Below are positions 17,598-26,456 of a stretch of 64,000 nt of DNA, one piece after another. The notes below the pieces were generated by a model. That model ran no database searches. It saw only the letters and a list, made by a program, of their open reading frames with translations, and had not been told where the DNA came from. The stretch lies in NCBI RefSeq assembly GCF_001618865.1, contig NZ_CP015136.1, positions 2,515,001 through 2,579,000 on the forward strand, in the 5' to 3' direction. The position numbers were made by a program, and so were the translations under genes. The DNA comes from Luteitalea pratensis. Lineage in GTDB: Bacteria; Acidobacteriota; Vicinamibacteria; Vicinamibacterales; Vicinamibacteraceae. Numbering within the stretch: the stretch's first letter is position 1; each line of letters opens with the position of its first letter.

Positions 17598-19647
17598 TTG
17601 GCGAAGGCCGAAGGCCGCCGTGATGTTGACGCGCAATGGCCGATGTACGGGCTGGACGCCGCCGAGACCCACTACAGCCCGCTGACGCAGATCACCGACT
17701 CCAACGTGGCGCGTCTCGGCCTCGTCTGGGCCGCCGATCTCGATGCGTTTCCCGGCCAGATCCAGGGCACGCCCCTCGTCGCTCGACGGCATCATCTACT
17801 CGACCGGGCCGTGGAGTGTCGTGGTGGCGGTGGACGCACGCACCGGCAAGGTCAAGTGGCGCTGGGATCCGCAGATTCCGCATCCCACGTTCAAGACCGA
17901 CGCACGTGGGCTGCGCACGCGCCTCGGCCCGAGCCTCTGCTGCGGGCCCGTGAATCGCGGCGTGGCTTATCACGACGGCAAAGTGTTCGTGGGGACGCTC
18001 GACAGCCGCCTTGTCGCACTCGACGCGAAGAACGGTCGCACGATCTGGAGCGCGCAGGTCGCGAGCAAGGCCGACGACTACAGCATCACGAGCGCGCCGC
18101 GCGTCATCAAGGGGCGCGTCATCACCGGCAGCAGCGGCTCGGAATTCGGTGTCCGCGGCTTCGTGGCCGCCTACGACGCGCAGACCGGCAAGCAGGTGTG
18201 GCGCTTCTGGACGGTCCCCGGTGATCCGAGCCTCGGCTTCGAGAATGCCGCGATGGAGCGCGCCGCCAAGACGTGGAACGGCGCATGGTGGAAGTACGGC
18301 GGCGGCGGCACGCCCTGGGACGGCATGGCGTACGACGCCGAACTCGACCTGTTGTACATCGGCACGGGCAACGGTTCGCCTTGGTCGCGTGATCTCCGCA
18401 GCCCGGGCGGCGGCGACAACCTGTACCTCTGCTCGATCGTCGCCATCCGCCCGGATTCGGGCGAATACGTCTGGCACTACCAGACCACGCCGGCCGACAA
18501 CTGGGACTACGCGAGCACGCAGCCGATCGTCCTGGCCGACGTGAAGATGGATGGCCGGGTGCGCAAGGTGTTGATGCAGGCGCCCAAGAACGGCTTCTTC
18601 TACGTCATCGACCGTACCAACGGCGCGTTCATCTCGGCTCAGCCCTTCACGAAGGTCACCTGGGCCTCGGGTGTCGACCAGGTCACCGGACGTCCGATCG
18701 AGACCCCCGACGCCAACTACGGCACGACAGGCCAGCGATTGTCACCGGGCTCCGATGGCGCACATAGCTGGCATGCCATGGCGTGGCATCCGGGGGCGGG
18801 CCTTGCCTACATCCCCGGACAGGACACGACGGGCACGTATGCGTGGGATCCCGACTTCCAGCACCAGATGGGCCGCATGAACACGGGACGCCCGCGCAAT
18901 CGCCCCGCGCCAGTTGATGCCGCGACACATCCGGGCGGGACGCCGGCTCTCGCGCCTGCGCCAGCACCGGCCACGCCCGCGCCCCCCGTGCGTCGTCCGC
19001 CGCAGATCGTTGGCGCCGGCGGCGGCCAGCAGCAGGGCGCTTTCCTCGTCGCGTGGGATCCGATCGCGCAGAAGGAGAAATGGCGGCTGACCTTCGATCG
19101 CCCCGGCATCACCGGCGGCACGCTCGCGACCGCGGGCAACCTGCTGTTCCATGGATCGAACGACGGCAGTTTCACCGCCTACACGGCCGACACCGGCCGC
19201 AAGATGTGGTCGGTGATGCTTGCGCCCGGCTTCGCCAATCCGATCACCTACACGATCGACGGCGTGCAGTACGTCACCGTTGCCACGGGACGCAGCGGCA
19301 CGCAGGCGCCCGGACGGCTCTACACGTTCGCTGTCGATGGCAAGGGGCCCATGCCGTCGCTCGATCCCGTCGCCCCGCCAGAGGATCCGTCGGGCATCAA
19401 CACTGCAGAAGCCATTCGTGCGGAGTTCGACCGTGTCGGCCTGCCCGACGAGCCCGCCCGCGCGCTCGTGCAGCAACTGTGTGGCGGTTGTCACCAGCCG
19501 ACCGTCGTCACGCGCTTCCGTCAGCCCGAGGACGGATGGCGTGAAACCGTCGCGAACATGGTGGGGCGAGGAATGCCGGGCACGCCGGACCAGCGCGAGA
19601 CGATCATCAGGTATCTCTCGCGTCATCGCGGACCCGAAGCGCGGTGA
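17598..19647 (+). pseudogene. PQQ-dependent quinohemoprotein dehydrogenase, frameshifted and lacking its leader
   Basis: The frame beginning QWPMYGLDAAETHYSPLT (from ~17634) is the normal start of the mature family. It is broken near 17783, where one extra base (a C between GTCG and TCGAC) shifts GTPLV away from DGIIYSTGPWS. The remaining 634-codon frame (17743-19647) is long and intact: the adjacent-cysteine pair in SLCCGPVNRG, DNWDYASTQP, eight-bladed repeats and a C-terminal CGGCH haem-c motif at about 19486. No signal peptide exists; the codons upstream are repeat DNA. A periplasmic alcohol dehydrogenase that has decayed is the best reading. Confidence 0.8.
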
Positions 19648-19682
19648 GCGAGGCCCTGCAAGCACGCGGCATACTGCCACGC

Positions 19683-20411
19683 TCACGATGAGGAGCGCGA
19701 GGCAGAGGTGTGCGGCCAACCATCATGCCCCGTGTAGCGGAAGGCCGCCTCGAAGATCACCGGGACCCGCGCGGCGTGGATGGTGCCGGCGGCGGGGAGG
19801 TTGTGCTCGCTGAGCGGGATGGCTTCATCGAGGACGAACCCGACGTGCCCCAGTTCCTCCAGCAGTTGCTCCCTGGTGATGAAGCATTGAGGCTGGCCCG
19901 AGAACTGCGTGAAAACGAAGGTCTCGCCGGGCACTGGTGTGGCGGCAGGCGGCAGCGTCTGTCGCGAGAAGGTGAACACGAACAGCGCGGCGCCAGGCGC
20001 GGAGACACGCGCGGCCTCGGCGACGGCCGAACGAAACTCCGCGGTCGAACGGGCAAGGTTCCAGATGCCGTGTGCAACCAGGAGATCGAATGTGCCGTCG
20101 GGCGCAGGCAACGCCTGCATGGGCGCCAGGACGAACCGCATGCGATCGGCATGACGCTCGCCGTCGGCCCGAGCTCGGGCGGCGTCGAGCATCGGCTGTG
20201 ACAAGTCGGTACCGAGCACGCGCCAGCCCTGCCTGGCCAGGTGGACGGCGTTGCGCGCCGCCCCGCAGCCGATGTCGATGGCGCGGCCGGGCCGGCACCT
20301 GGCCAGTTCCGCGGCCGCAAACGACAGCAAGGTGTCGTTGGGAGGCGATTGACTGAACCCCTGCACCGTTGACGACGCACTCCAGGCAGAACCCGCCAGT
20401 GGATCGGACAT
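19683..20411 (-). CDS. class I SAM-dependent methyltransferase
   Basis: This is a 242-residue protein with motif I AIDIGCGAARNAVHLA, an acidic post-I residue in VLGTDLSQPML, motif II FDLLVAHGIWN and a C-terminal beta-hairpin. It resembles small-molecule methyltransferases of the UbiE/TehB type; the substrate is unknown. It converges with the PQQ dehydrogenase locus (36 bp between stops). Confidence 0.85.
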   Translation of the reverse strand: MSDPLAGSAWSASSTVQGFSQSPPNDTLLSFAAAELARCRPGRAIDIGCGAARNAVHLARQGWRVLGTDLSQPMLDAARARADGERHADRMRFVLAPMQALPAPDGTFDLLVAHGIWNLARSTAEFRSAVAEAARVSAPGAALFVFTFSRQTLPPAATPVPGETFVFTQFSGQPQCFITREQLLEELGHVGFVLDEAIPLSEHNLPAAGTIHAARVPVIFEAAFRYTGHDGWPHTSASRSSS

Positions 20412-20578
20412 GGGACCAATGGTGCCGGGAAGGAGTTGCCCAGACGTTGCGTCAGCGCAATGTCCGTGGCCCTTGGCATCGGCGGTGGCGCGGCCGCCCT
20501 TGTCCGGTGCCGCTCATTGCAGGCACGCAGGCGCCGACCTTCGGAATCTCGTCTACGCCCTGATGCCCCGGCCGCGTC

Positions 20579-21241
20579 TCAGGCAGTGTCTCGTGACGCG
20601 GCGTCGTCGCCCGTGGCCTGACGGTCCGGTGCGCGACTCGCCAGGTGTTCATCCATCACGGTCGTGTAGCAGCTCGGGCAGATGCCGTGACTGAACTGCG
20701 TCCCCGTCTGCGACGTGATGTAGCTCTCGACGTTCTGCCAGTAGTTCTCGTCGTTGCGAATCTTGCGACAGTACGAGCAGATGGGCAGGTAGTCCCGCAG
20801 CGTCCTGACCTCGGCGAGTGCGGCCTGCAGCTCGATCACGAGGCGCTCCCGCTCGGCTTCGGCGGCCTTGCGGGCCGTGACGTCACGCGCGACCGAATAG
20901 ATCACGCGGCGATCGAGATCGGGCGTGGCATTCCACAACAGCCAGCGCCACGAGCCGTCCTTGCACCGGTACCGGTTCTCGAACGAGCGCGCCTGACCAC
21001 CGGACTTGACCTCCCGGTTTTGTCGGATGGTCCGCTCGCGATCCTCCGGGTGGACGAACTCGATGGACGGGCGCGCCATCAGCTCGGCGCGGGTGAAGCC
21101 GAGGGTCGCCTCCCACGCGGGGTTGAGGCGACGGAAATAGCCCGAGAAGTCGGCGTAGCACAGGAGGTCGAGCGACAGCTCGAAGAACCGGTGCTCCATG
21201 TCGACCGGAGGAGTGAGGGCGGGTACGTCCAGAGGGGTCAT
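20579..21241 (-). CDS. PAS-domain protein with a C-terminal Cys-rich module
   Basis: This is a 220-residue protein from ATG 21241. A PAS fold (FFELSLDLLCYADFSGYFRRLN to RVIYSVARDVTARK, with the PAC motif) is followed by a coiled-coil linker (AEAERERLVIELQAALAEVRTL). A module with two Cys pairs, ICSYCRKIR and GICPSC, around ENYWQNVESYI completes it. That module is commonly found at the end of bacterial response regulators and PAS sensors and may bind a metal. No kinase, cyclase or output domain is present, so it may be an adaptor. Longer upstream starts give unrelated sequence. Confidence 0.85.
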   Translation of the reverse strand: MTPLDVPALTPPVDMEHRFFELSLDLLCYADFSGYFRRLNPAWEATLGFTRAELMARPSIEFVHPEDRERTIRQNREVKSGGQARSFENRYRCKDGSWRWLLWNATPDLDRRVIYSVARDVTARKAAEAERERLVIELQAALAEVRTLRDYLPICSYCRKIRNDENYWQNVESYITSQTGTQFSHGICPSCYTTVMDEHLASRAPDRQATGDDAASRDTA

Positions 21242-21466
21242 CGTCGAGTCGCTGCCGGTAAAGCCATGCGCACCGATTTTAACTCGGCCGCAGCGGGGCG
21301 GACTTGAGGGAGGGCCTTCCGCACACGACCACAAACAAGATGGGGCGCTAAGGCAATTGCGGAACAGGTCCTAGTCGGTTTGCGGGCTGCGCCAATGCTC
21401 GCCCGAGCGCCATGCTACGCGCTTCACGGTTGTGTGAGTGGCCAGGCGGCCGCCGAGGCGGAACGA

Positions 21467-24424
21467 ATGCGATATCTGTGTGTCCTGTCGATAGTGATGA
21501 TTGGCCTGCTGACGACGACGTCAGCGCATGGACAGGCGACGGCGACGTTGCGAGGCCGCGTCCGGGATGCGCAGGCGGCGCCGGTCGCTGCCGCGACCGT
21601 CACCGTGACGAGTGCGGACACCGGATTCACCCGCGCCGTGCCGACGTCGGGCGACGGCAGTTTCCTGCTGGCAAACCTGCCACCGGCGACGCTCGACCTC
21701 ACCATCGCGGCACAGGGCTTTGCCACCGCGACCCGCCGCGGGCTGTTGCTCGAAGTCGGGCAGACGCTGGTCGTGGACGTCGATCTGGCCGTGGCGGCCG
21801 TGCGTGAGACGCTCGTGGTCTCTGCGGCAACCGCCGCCGTGGATACCTCGCGTTCGGTGGTCGACGCCGTCATTCCCTCCACGGCCATCGAGGTCCTGCC
21901 GCTCAATGGCCGCAACTTCCTCGAACTGGCGCTCCTGGTCCCGGGCAATACGCCGGCACCCAACTTCGACCCCACCAAGTCGAACTCGGTCGTCATCTCC
22001 TCGGCAGGCCAGCTCGGTCGCGGCGGCAACATCACCATCGACGGCGCCGACAACAACGACGATGTCGTTGGTGGACCGCTGCAGAACGTCACCCAGGAGT
22101 CGGTGCAGGAGTTCCAGATCGCGACGCAGCGGTTCACGGCCGAATCGGGACGGTCGGCCTCGTCGGTCATCAACGTGGTGACCCGATCGGGCACCGACCA
22201 GCTGCGCGGGTCGTTCTCGTTCTTCGCGCGCGACAGCGCGTGGCAGGGGCTGCCGGCGACCTACGATCGATCGAGCGGCGACTCATTCCCCTTCGATCGC
22301 CAGCAACTGGCTGGCGCCGTCGGCGGCCCGCTGGTGTCAGGCAAGGCGTTCTGGTTCGCGGCCGCCGAGTACCGGAACCAGGACGGCGCCGTGCTGGTGG
22401 GCGAACGTGACGTGGCAGCCCGCGCCATCCGCAGGTCCTTTGCCGCCGCGCCGCTCGACGACACGCTTGGTTCGGGGCGCGTGGACTGGCGTCGCAACAG
22501 TGCCGACGCGCTGAGCTTGCGATACGCCGGCGAGAGGGCCGAGGACACGGGCGCCAGCAGTCTCGATCGCGCGATCGGGTCGGCGTCGTATCGCCAGCGC
22601 AGCCGCAACAGCTACCAGTCGGTGGTCGGTACATGGACGCGGGTGGTGAGCCCGACGCTCATCAACGCCGCCACGGCCTCGTTCAGCACGTTCGACAACG
22701 CCATCGTGCCGATCGCGCCGGGCCCGCAGCACACCTTCCCGAGCATGCTCGACGGGTCGTCCTTCCGCGTGCCGCAGGGCACTACGCAGAAGCGCTTCCA
22801 GCTGGCCGATACGCTCACACTGTCTCGCGGGGCTCACAGCCTGCGCCTCGGCGGTGAGTGGCAGCGCGTGAACGCCGCCTTCGACCTCGGCGTCTTCCAG
22901 GACGGCCGCCTCGAGTTCATCGAGGACTTCCCGAGCTACGACAGCAATGGTGATGGCCGCGTCGACGATGGCGACCTGCTGTTCGCGGTGACGCTCCGCA
23001 GTGGCAAGCCCGATCAGGCGCTGGTGATCCCGGACGCCGACAACGACTACGTCTCCTTCTTCGTACAGGACGACTGGCGCCTGCGGCCCGACCTGACGCT
23101 GAACGTGGGCCTGCGCTACGAGATGGACACCGACGTGAAGAACGTGAGTCGCGTCGACGAGATCAACCCGATCGTCCAGCCGTTCCTGCAGGGCACCCGC
23201 GGTCGCGACCTGGACAACTGGGGCCCGAGGATCGGCTTCAACTGGGCCCCCGGCGATGGCCGCACGAGCGTCCACGGCGGTTACGGCATCTACTATGACC
23301 GCATCACGCTGCAGATCCAGTCGCTCGAACGCGGCCTGGACGGCCGGGCCCTCCCGATCGAGGTGCGCGCCGGCAACGTGTTCTATCTCGACTCGATGAC
23401 TGGCCAGTTTCCGCCGTTCGCTCCGTCGACGGCCAACCCGTTCACCGGCTTCATCCTCCCGGGCGCTGGCGCCTCGGGCATCAACATCATTGACAACACG
23501 ATGCAGAACCCGAGCGTGCAGCAGTTCAACCTCGGGTTCCAGCGCGAGCTGCCGTGGAACACCGTGTTGCGCGTGGACGGGGTGCACGACCTCGGCACGC
23601 ATTTCATCATCGGCCGCCCGATCGGTGCGGTGTACAACCCCGTGGTCGGCGGCCCCGATCAGGTGGTCAACCTCGAGTCGAGCGTCAACACCCACTACGA
23701 CGCGTTGCTGGTCAGCGCGGAGCGGCGCAGCACCAGCTTCGGGTTCCGCGCGGCCTATACGTTCGCCAAGGCGTTCAACTACGCCAACGACGACCAGATT
23801 CCGTTCGGCAGCGGGCCCATCGATCCGGACAACCTGCGCCTCGAGTACGGGCCGACGCCCAACGACCAGCGGCATCGCTTCACGCTCGCGGCCTGGATGG
23901 ACGCCCCGGCCGGCCTGCGGGTGGCGCCGATCATGACCTTCGCGTCCGGCGTGCCGATGGACATCCTGATGCCCGACGGGCTGACCCGCGTGCCAGCGTT
24001 TCAGCGCAACGCCGGCGGCCGGATCTTCGAAACCGGCGCCGACCTGAATCGCGCGCTCGTCGATCTCAACGCCTCGGGCGGGATCAACGGGCAGCCACTG
24101 CCGTACGTCCGGGACGACGTCCGGTTCGGTGACGGCTTCTCGTCGTTCGACCTGCGCATCTCACGGCCGTTCACCTTCGCGGGGCACGTGCGCATCGAGC
24201 CGATCGTCGAGGTCTTCAATCTCTTCAACGTGACCAACATCCTCGGCGTGAGCGTGAAGAATTACTCCGGGTACGCCAACGTGCTCGTGCGTGACAGTGC
24301 CGACCCTGCCGATCCGGGGTTCATGCAATCGTCGAGCTTCGGCGAGGCAGTGAGCACTGCAGGCGGCGTGTTCGGTTCCGGAGGCCCGCGCGCGTTCCAG
24401 TTCGCCGTACGGGCCACGTTCTGA
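21467..24424 (+). CDS. TonB-dependent receptor with carboxypeptidase-regulatory-like domain
   Basis: This is a 985-residue outer-membrane protein. It has a signal peptide to about residue 24 (SAHGQA), a CarboxypepD_reg-like beta-sandwich (ATLRGRVRDAQAAPVAAATVTV to ~110), a plug with IEVLPLNGRNFLELALL and the GADNNDDVVGGPLQNVTQESVQEF block, and a long barrel ending in the terminal Phe of AVRATF. This Oar/Acidobacteriota type imports large ligands, often carbohydrate or peptide. The APC permease gene starts 1 bp after its stop, so they share a transcript. Confidence 0.92.
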   Translation: MRYLCVLSIVMIGLLTTTSAHGQATATLRGRVRDAQAAPVAAATVTVTSADTGFTRAVPTSGDGSFLLANLPPATLDLTIAAQGFATATRRGLLLEVGQTLVVDVDLAVAAVRETLVVSAATAAVDTSRSVVDAVIPSTAIEVLPLNGRNFLELALLVPGNTPAPNFDPTKSNSVVISSAGQLGRGGNITIDGADNNDDVVGGPLQNVTQESVQEFQIATQRFTAESGRSASSVINVVTRSGTDQLRGSFSFFARDSAWQGLPATYDRSSGDSFPFDRQQLAGAVGGPLVSGKAFWFAAAEYRNQDGAVLVGERDVAARAIRRSFAAAPLDDTLGSGRVDWRRNSADALSLRYAGERAEDTGASSLDRAIGSASYRQRSRNSYQSVVGTWTRVVSPTLINAATASFSTFDNAIVPIAPGPQHTFPSMLDGSSFRVPQGTTQKRFQLADTLTLSRGAHSLRLGGEWQRVNAAFDLGVFQDGRLEFIEDFPSYDSNGDGRVDDGDLLFAVTLRSGKPDQALVIPDADNDYVSFFVQDDWRLRPDLTLNVGLRYEMDTDVKNVSRVDEINPIVQPFLQGTRGRDLDNWGPRIGFNWAPGDGRTSVHGGYGIYYDRITLQIQSLERGLDGRALPIEVRAGNVFYLDSMTGQFPPFAPSTANPFTGFILPGAGASGINIIDNTMQNPSVQQFNLGFQRELPWNTVLRVDGVHDLGTHFIIGRPIGAVYNPVVGGPDQVVNLESSVNTHYDALLVSAERRSTSFGFRAAYTFAKAFNYANDDQIPFGSGPIDPDNLRLEYGPTPNDQRHRFTLAAWMDAPAGLRVAPIMTFASGVPMDILMPDGLTRVPAFQRNAGGRIFETGADLNRALVDLNASGGINGQPLPYVRDDVRFGDGFSSFDLRISRPFTFAGHVRIEPIVEVFNLFNVTNILGVSVKNYSGYANVLVRDSADPADPGFMQSSSFGEAVSTAGGVFGSGGPRAFQFAVRATF

Positions 24425-24425
24425 G

Positions 24426-25751
24426 ATGGCGACGGCACGGTCCTCGCGGCCGCTGCAGTTGCCTTCGGCGGTGGCGCTGGTCGTCGGGCAAGTGATAGCC
24501 GTCGGCATCTTCCTGACGCCCGGCACGATCATCCGGACGATTGCCTCTCCACTGGGAGTGCTGCTCGTCTGGGCGGTCATGGGGACGATGGCCATCTGCG
24601 GTGCGCTCTGCTACGGGGCGTTGGCGGCGCGCTTCCCGCACGCCGGCGGCGGCTACGTCTACCTGCGGGAAGCGTACGGGCCGCGCGTGGCCTTCCTCTA
24701 CGGCTGGAAGTGCCTGCTGGTGATGGACCCGGGAATCACGGCCGCCCTGGCGACCGGCTTCGCCAGTTACGCGACCTACATCGTCCCTCTCGGCAACGTG
24801 GCCATGCGGGCCGTGGCCATCGGCGCCATCGCCGCCTTCGCTGCCGTGCACATCGCGGGCGTCAGGGTCGGCGTGCGCCTGCTGACGACGATCGCCGTCC
24901 TCAAGATCGTGCTGGTCGTGATCCTGACCCTCGGGGCGATCGTGAGTCCGGCGGCGGCGTGGAGCCATTTCGTGCCCTTCGTGTCACGGCATCCGCATGC
25001 GCCGCCCCTGCTTGGTGCCGTGGCTGGTGCCTTCGTCGCCGCGTTCTTCTCGTTCGGCGGCTGGTGGGAGGTCACCAAGATCGCCGGCGAGGTTCGGGAC
25101 CCATCCCGGACGTTGCCGCGTGCGCTGTGGGCCGGACTGGCCATCGTGACGCTGGCCTATACGGCGGCGACGCTGTCGTTCATCGCGGTCGTCCCGATCG
25201 GGCAAGTCGCCGAGGGACAGGCCTTCATCGCCCAGGTAGGCGAGGCGATTGTCGGTCCCGGCGGCGGGACGGCCGTGGCGGCGATCGTGATCGTGTGCGT
25301 GCTCGGCAGCCTGGGCGCGATGCAGATGATCGCGCCGCGGTTGTACGTGGCCATGGCGCAGGATGGCGTCTTCCCGGCTGCGGCAGCCGCCCTGCATCCG
25401 CGTTTCGGCACGCCGGCCCGGGCCATCGCGACACAGGCGGTGCTGGCCTCGGTGCTCGTGGCGATCGGCACCTTCGACACGATCGTCGCCTTCTTCGTCT
25501 TCATCACCGTCGTGTTCATCGCCGCAACGGTGGCGTCCGTGCTCGTGCTGCGGCGTCGTGAGTCGGACTTCCAGGTGCCGATGCATCCCTGGTCCGCCGT
25601 GGTGTTCCTTGCGCTCGTCGTGGTGCTGCTGCTCCTGATCGGCGCGAGCAATCCGATGCAGGCGCTGCTCGGTGTCGTGGTCGTCGCCGCGGCTGTTCCT
25701 GTCTACCGTATGATTCACGCGCGGCGTCTCACACCGCTGCTGGAGAGCTGA
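24426..25751 (+). CDS. APC-superfamily amino acid permease
   Basis: This is a 441-residue inner-membrane protein with about twelve hydrophobic segments. The N-terminus has the APC signature VGQVIAVGIFLTPGTI, TM3 carries RFPHAGGGYVYLREAYGP, and there is FFSFGGWWEVTKIAGEVRDPSRTLPRA at TM6-loop. It is typical of cation-coupled amino acid transporters and exchangers (LAT-like). It is tightly packed between the TonB receptor and the AhpD-like selenoprotein gene (5-bp gap), implying one operon. Confidence 0.92.
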   Translation: MATARSSRPLQLPSAVALVVGQVIAVGIFLTPGTIIRTIASPLGVLLVWAVMGTMAICGALCYGALAARFPHAGGGYVYLREAYGPRVAFLYGWKCLLVMDPGITAALATGFASYATYIVPLGNVAMRAVAIGAIAAFAAVHIAGVRVGVRLLTTIAVLKIVLVVILTLGAIVSPAAAWSHFVPFVSRHPHAPPLLGAVAGAFVAAFFSFGGWWEVTKIAGEVRDPSRTLPRALWAGLAIVTLAYTAATLSFIAVVPIGQVAEGQAFIAQVGEAIVGPGGGTAVAAIVIVCVLGSLGAMQMIAPRLYVAMAQDGVFPAAAAALHPRFGTPARAIATQAVLASVLVAIGTFDTIVAFFVFITVVFIAATVASVLVLRRRESDFQVPMHPWSAVVFLALVVVLLLLIGASNPMQALLGVVVVAAAVPVYRMIHARRLTPLLES

Positions 25752-25756
25752 TCGCC

Positions 25757-26323
25757 ATGACCTGGATCAAAGTGATTCCCTTCGACGAGGACGAGAACCT
25801 GCAGCAGGCACGTGCGGCGCAGCAGAAGCTCTACCCGATCGAATACGCGCAGCCGACCCACCCGCACCATGCCCAGACCGAGGGCATCGTCGCGTCGCAC
25901 TCGCTGATTCCCGACGCGATGCTGCACTCGTTCGCGGCGTTCGGGGCCCTGATGTCGCCGGATCTGCCGCTGACCCGTCGCCAGCACGAGATGATCACGA
26001 CGGTCGTGTCGGCCACCAACCGGTGCCAGTATTGACTGGAGTCGCACGCAGAGTTTCTGCGTAGGGTCACGCTGGACGAGGACTTCGTCGACGCGCTGAA
26101 GGCCGACTTCCGGGCCGTCGCACTTCCGGAGCAGGATCGCGTGATGCTCGAGTACGTCGAGCAGATCACCAAGGACGCCACGCGCATCTCGCCGGCGTTT
26201 CACGAGCGACTGCGCGCCGTCGGCTTCGACGATCGCGGCATCCTGCAGATCACGTTGATCGCGTCATGGTTCAATTACATCAATCGCGTCGCCGACGCGC
26301 TCGGCGTGGGCCGCGACGCGTAA
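25757..26323 (+). CDS. AhpD-like peroxidase-related protein, probable selenoprotein (CxxU)
   Basis: Codons 1-92 end NRCQY, then TGA (26033-26035), then the same frame continues with [10 protein letters not shown] to TAA 26323, giving 188 residues if TGA is read. The AhpD/CMD peroxidase-related family has N-x-C-x-Y-C-x-x-x-H here; the TGA sits exactly at the second Cys. Both halves are family-like and neither is disturbed. A perfect 6-bp stem with a 5-nt loop starts 10 nt after the TGA. Sec at redox sites of AhpD-like proteins is known in some bacteria. The product would be a thiol/selenol peroxidase-type redox protein. The alternative is a nonsense-mutated pseudogene. Confidence 0.8.
26046..26062 (+). 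promoter_or_regulatory. putative bacterial SECIS hairpin
   Basis: ACGCAG (26046-26051) pairs perfectly with CTGCGT (26057-26062) around loop AGTTT. Sixteen nucleotides separate the TGA from the loop, the second loop base is G, and the stem is 6 bp. This fits the described bacterial SECIS rules (loop 16-37 nt from UGA, G in the first two loop positions). Confidence 0.7.
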
Positions 26324-26456
26324 CCGAACCGCCGCCCGTTTCGTCGAGCGTCACGCCGTACTGCCCAGTTCCATGGTAAGGTCGCCGCCGAAACGAGTTC
26401 GTCGCCGAGCCCGGGCATTGGGCCCCGGGCCGCTCGCGACGTGACGGTCCTGATCA

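Noticed and set aside
22337-23875. 512-codon reverse frame inside the TonB receptor gene
   Set aside because: It is a shadow of the receptor; the sense strand carries the plug and barrel motifs.
26033-26035. TGA at 26033 as an ordinary nonsense mutation
   Set aside because: Kept only as the alternative: the exact Cys position, intact flanking sequence and the SECIS-like hairpin make selenocysteine more likely.
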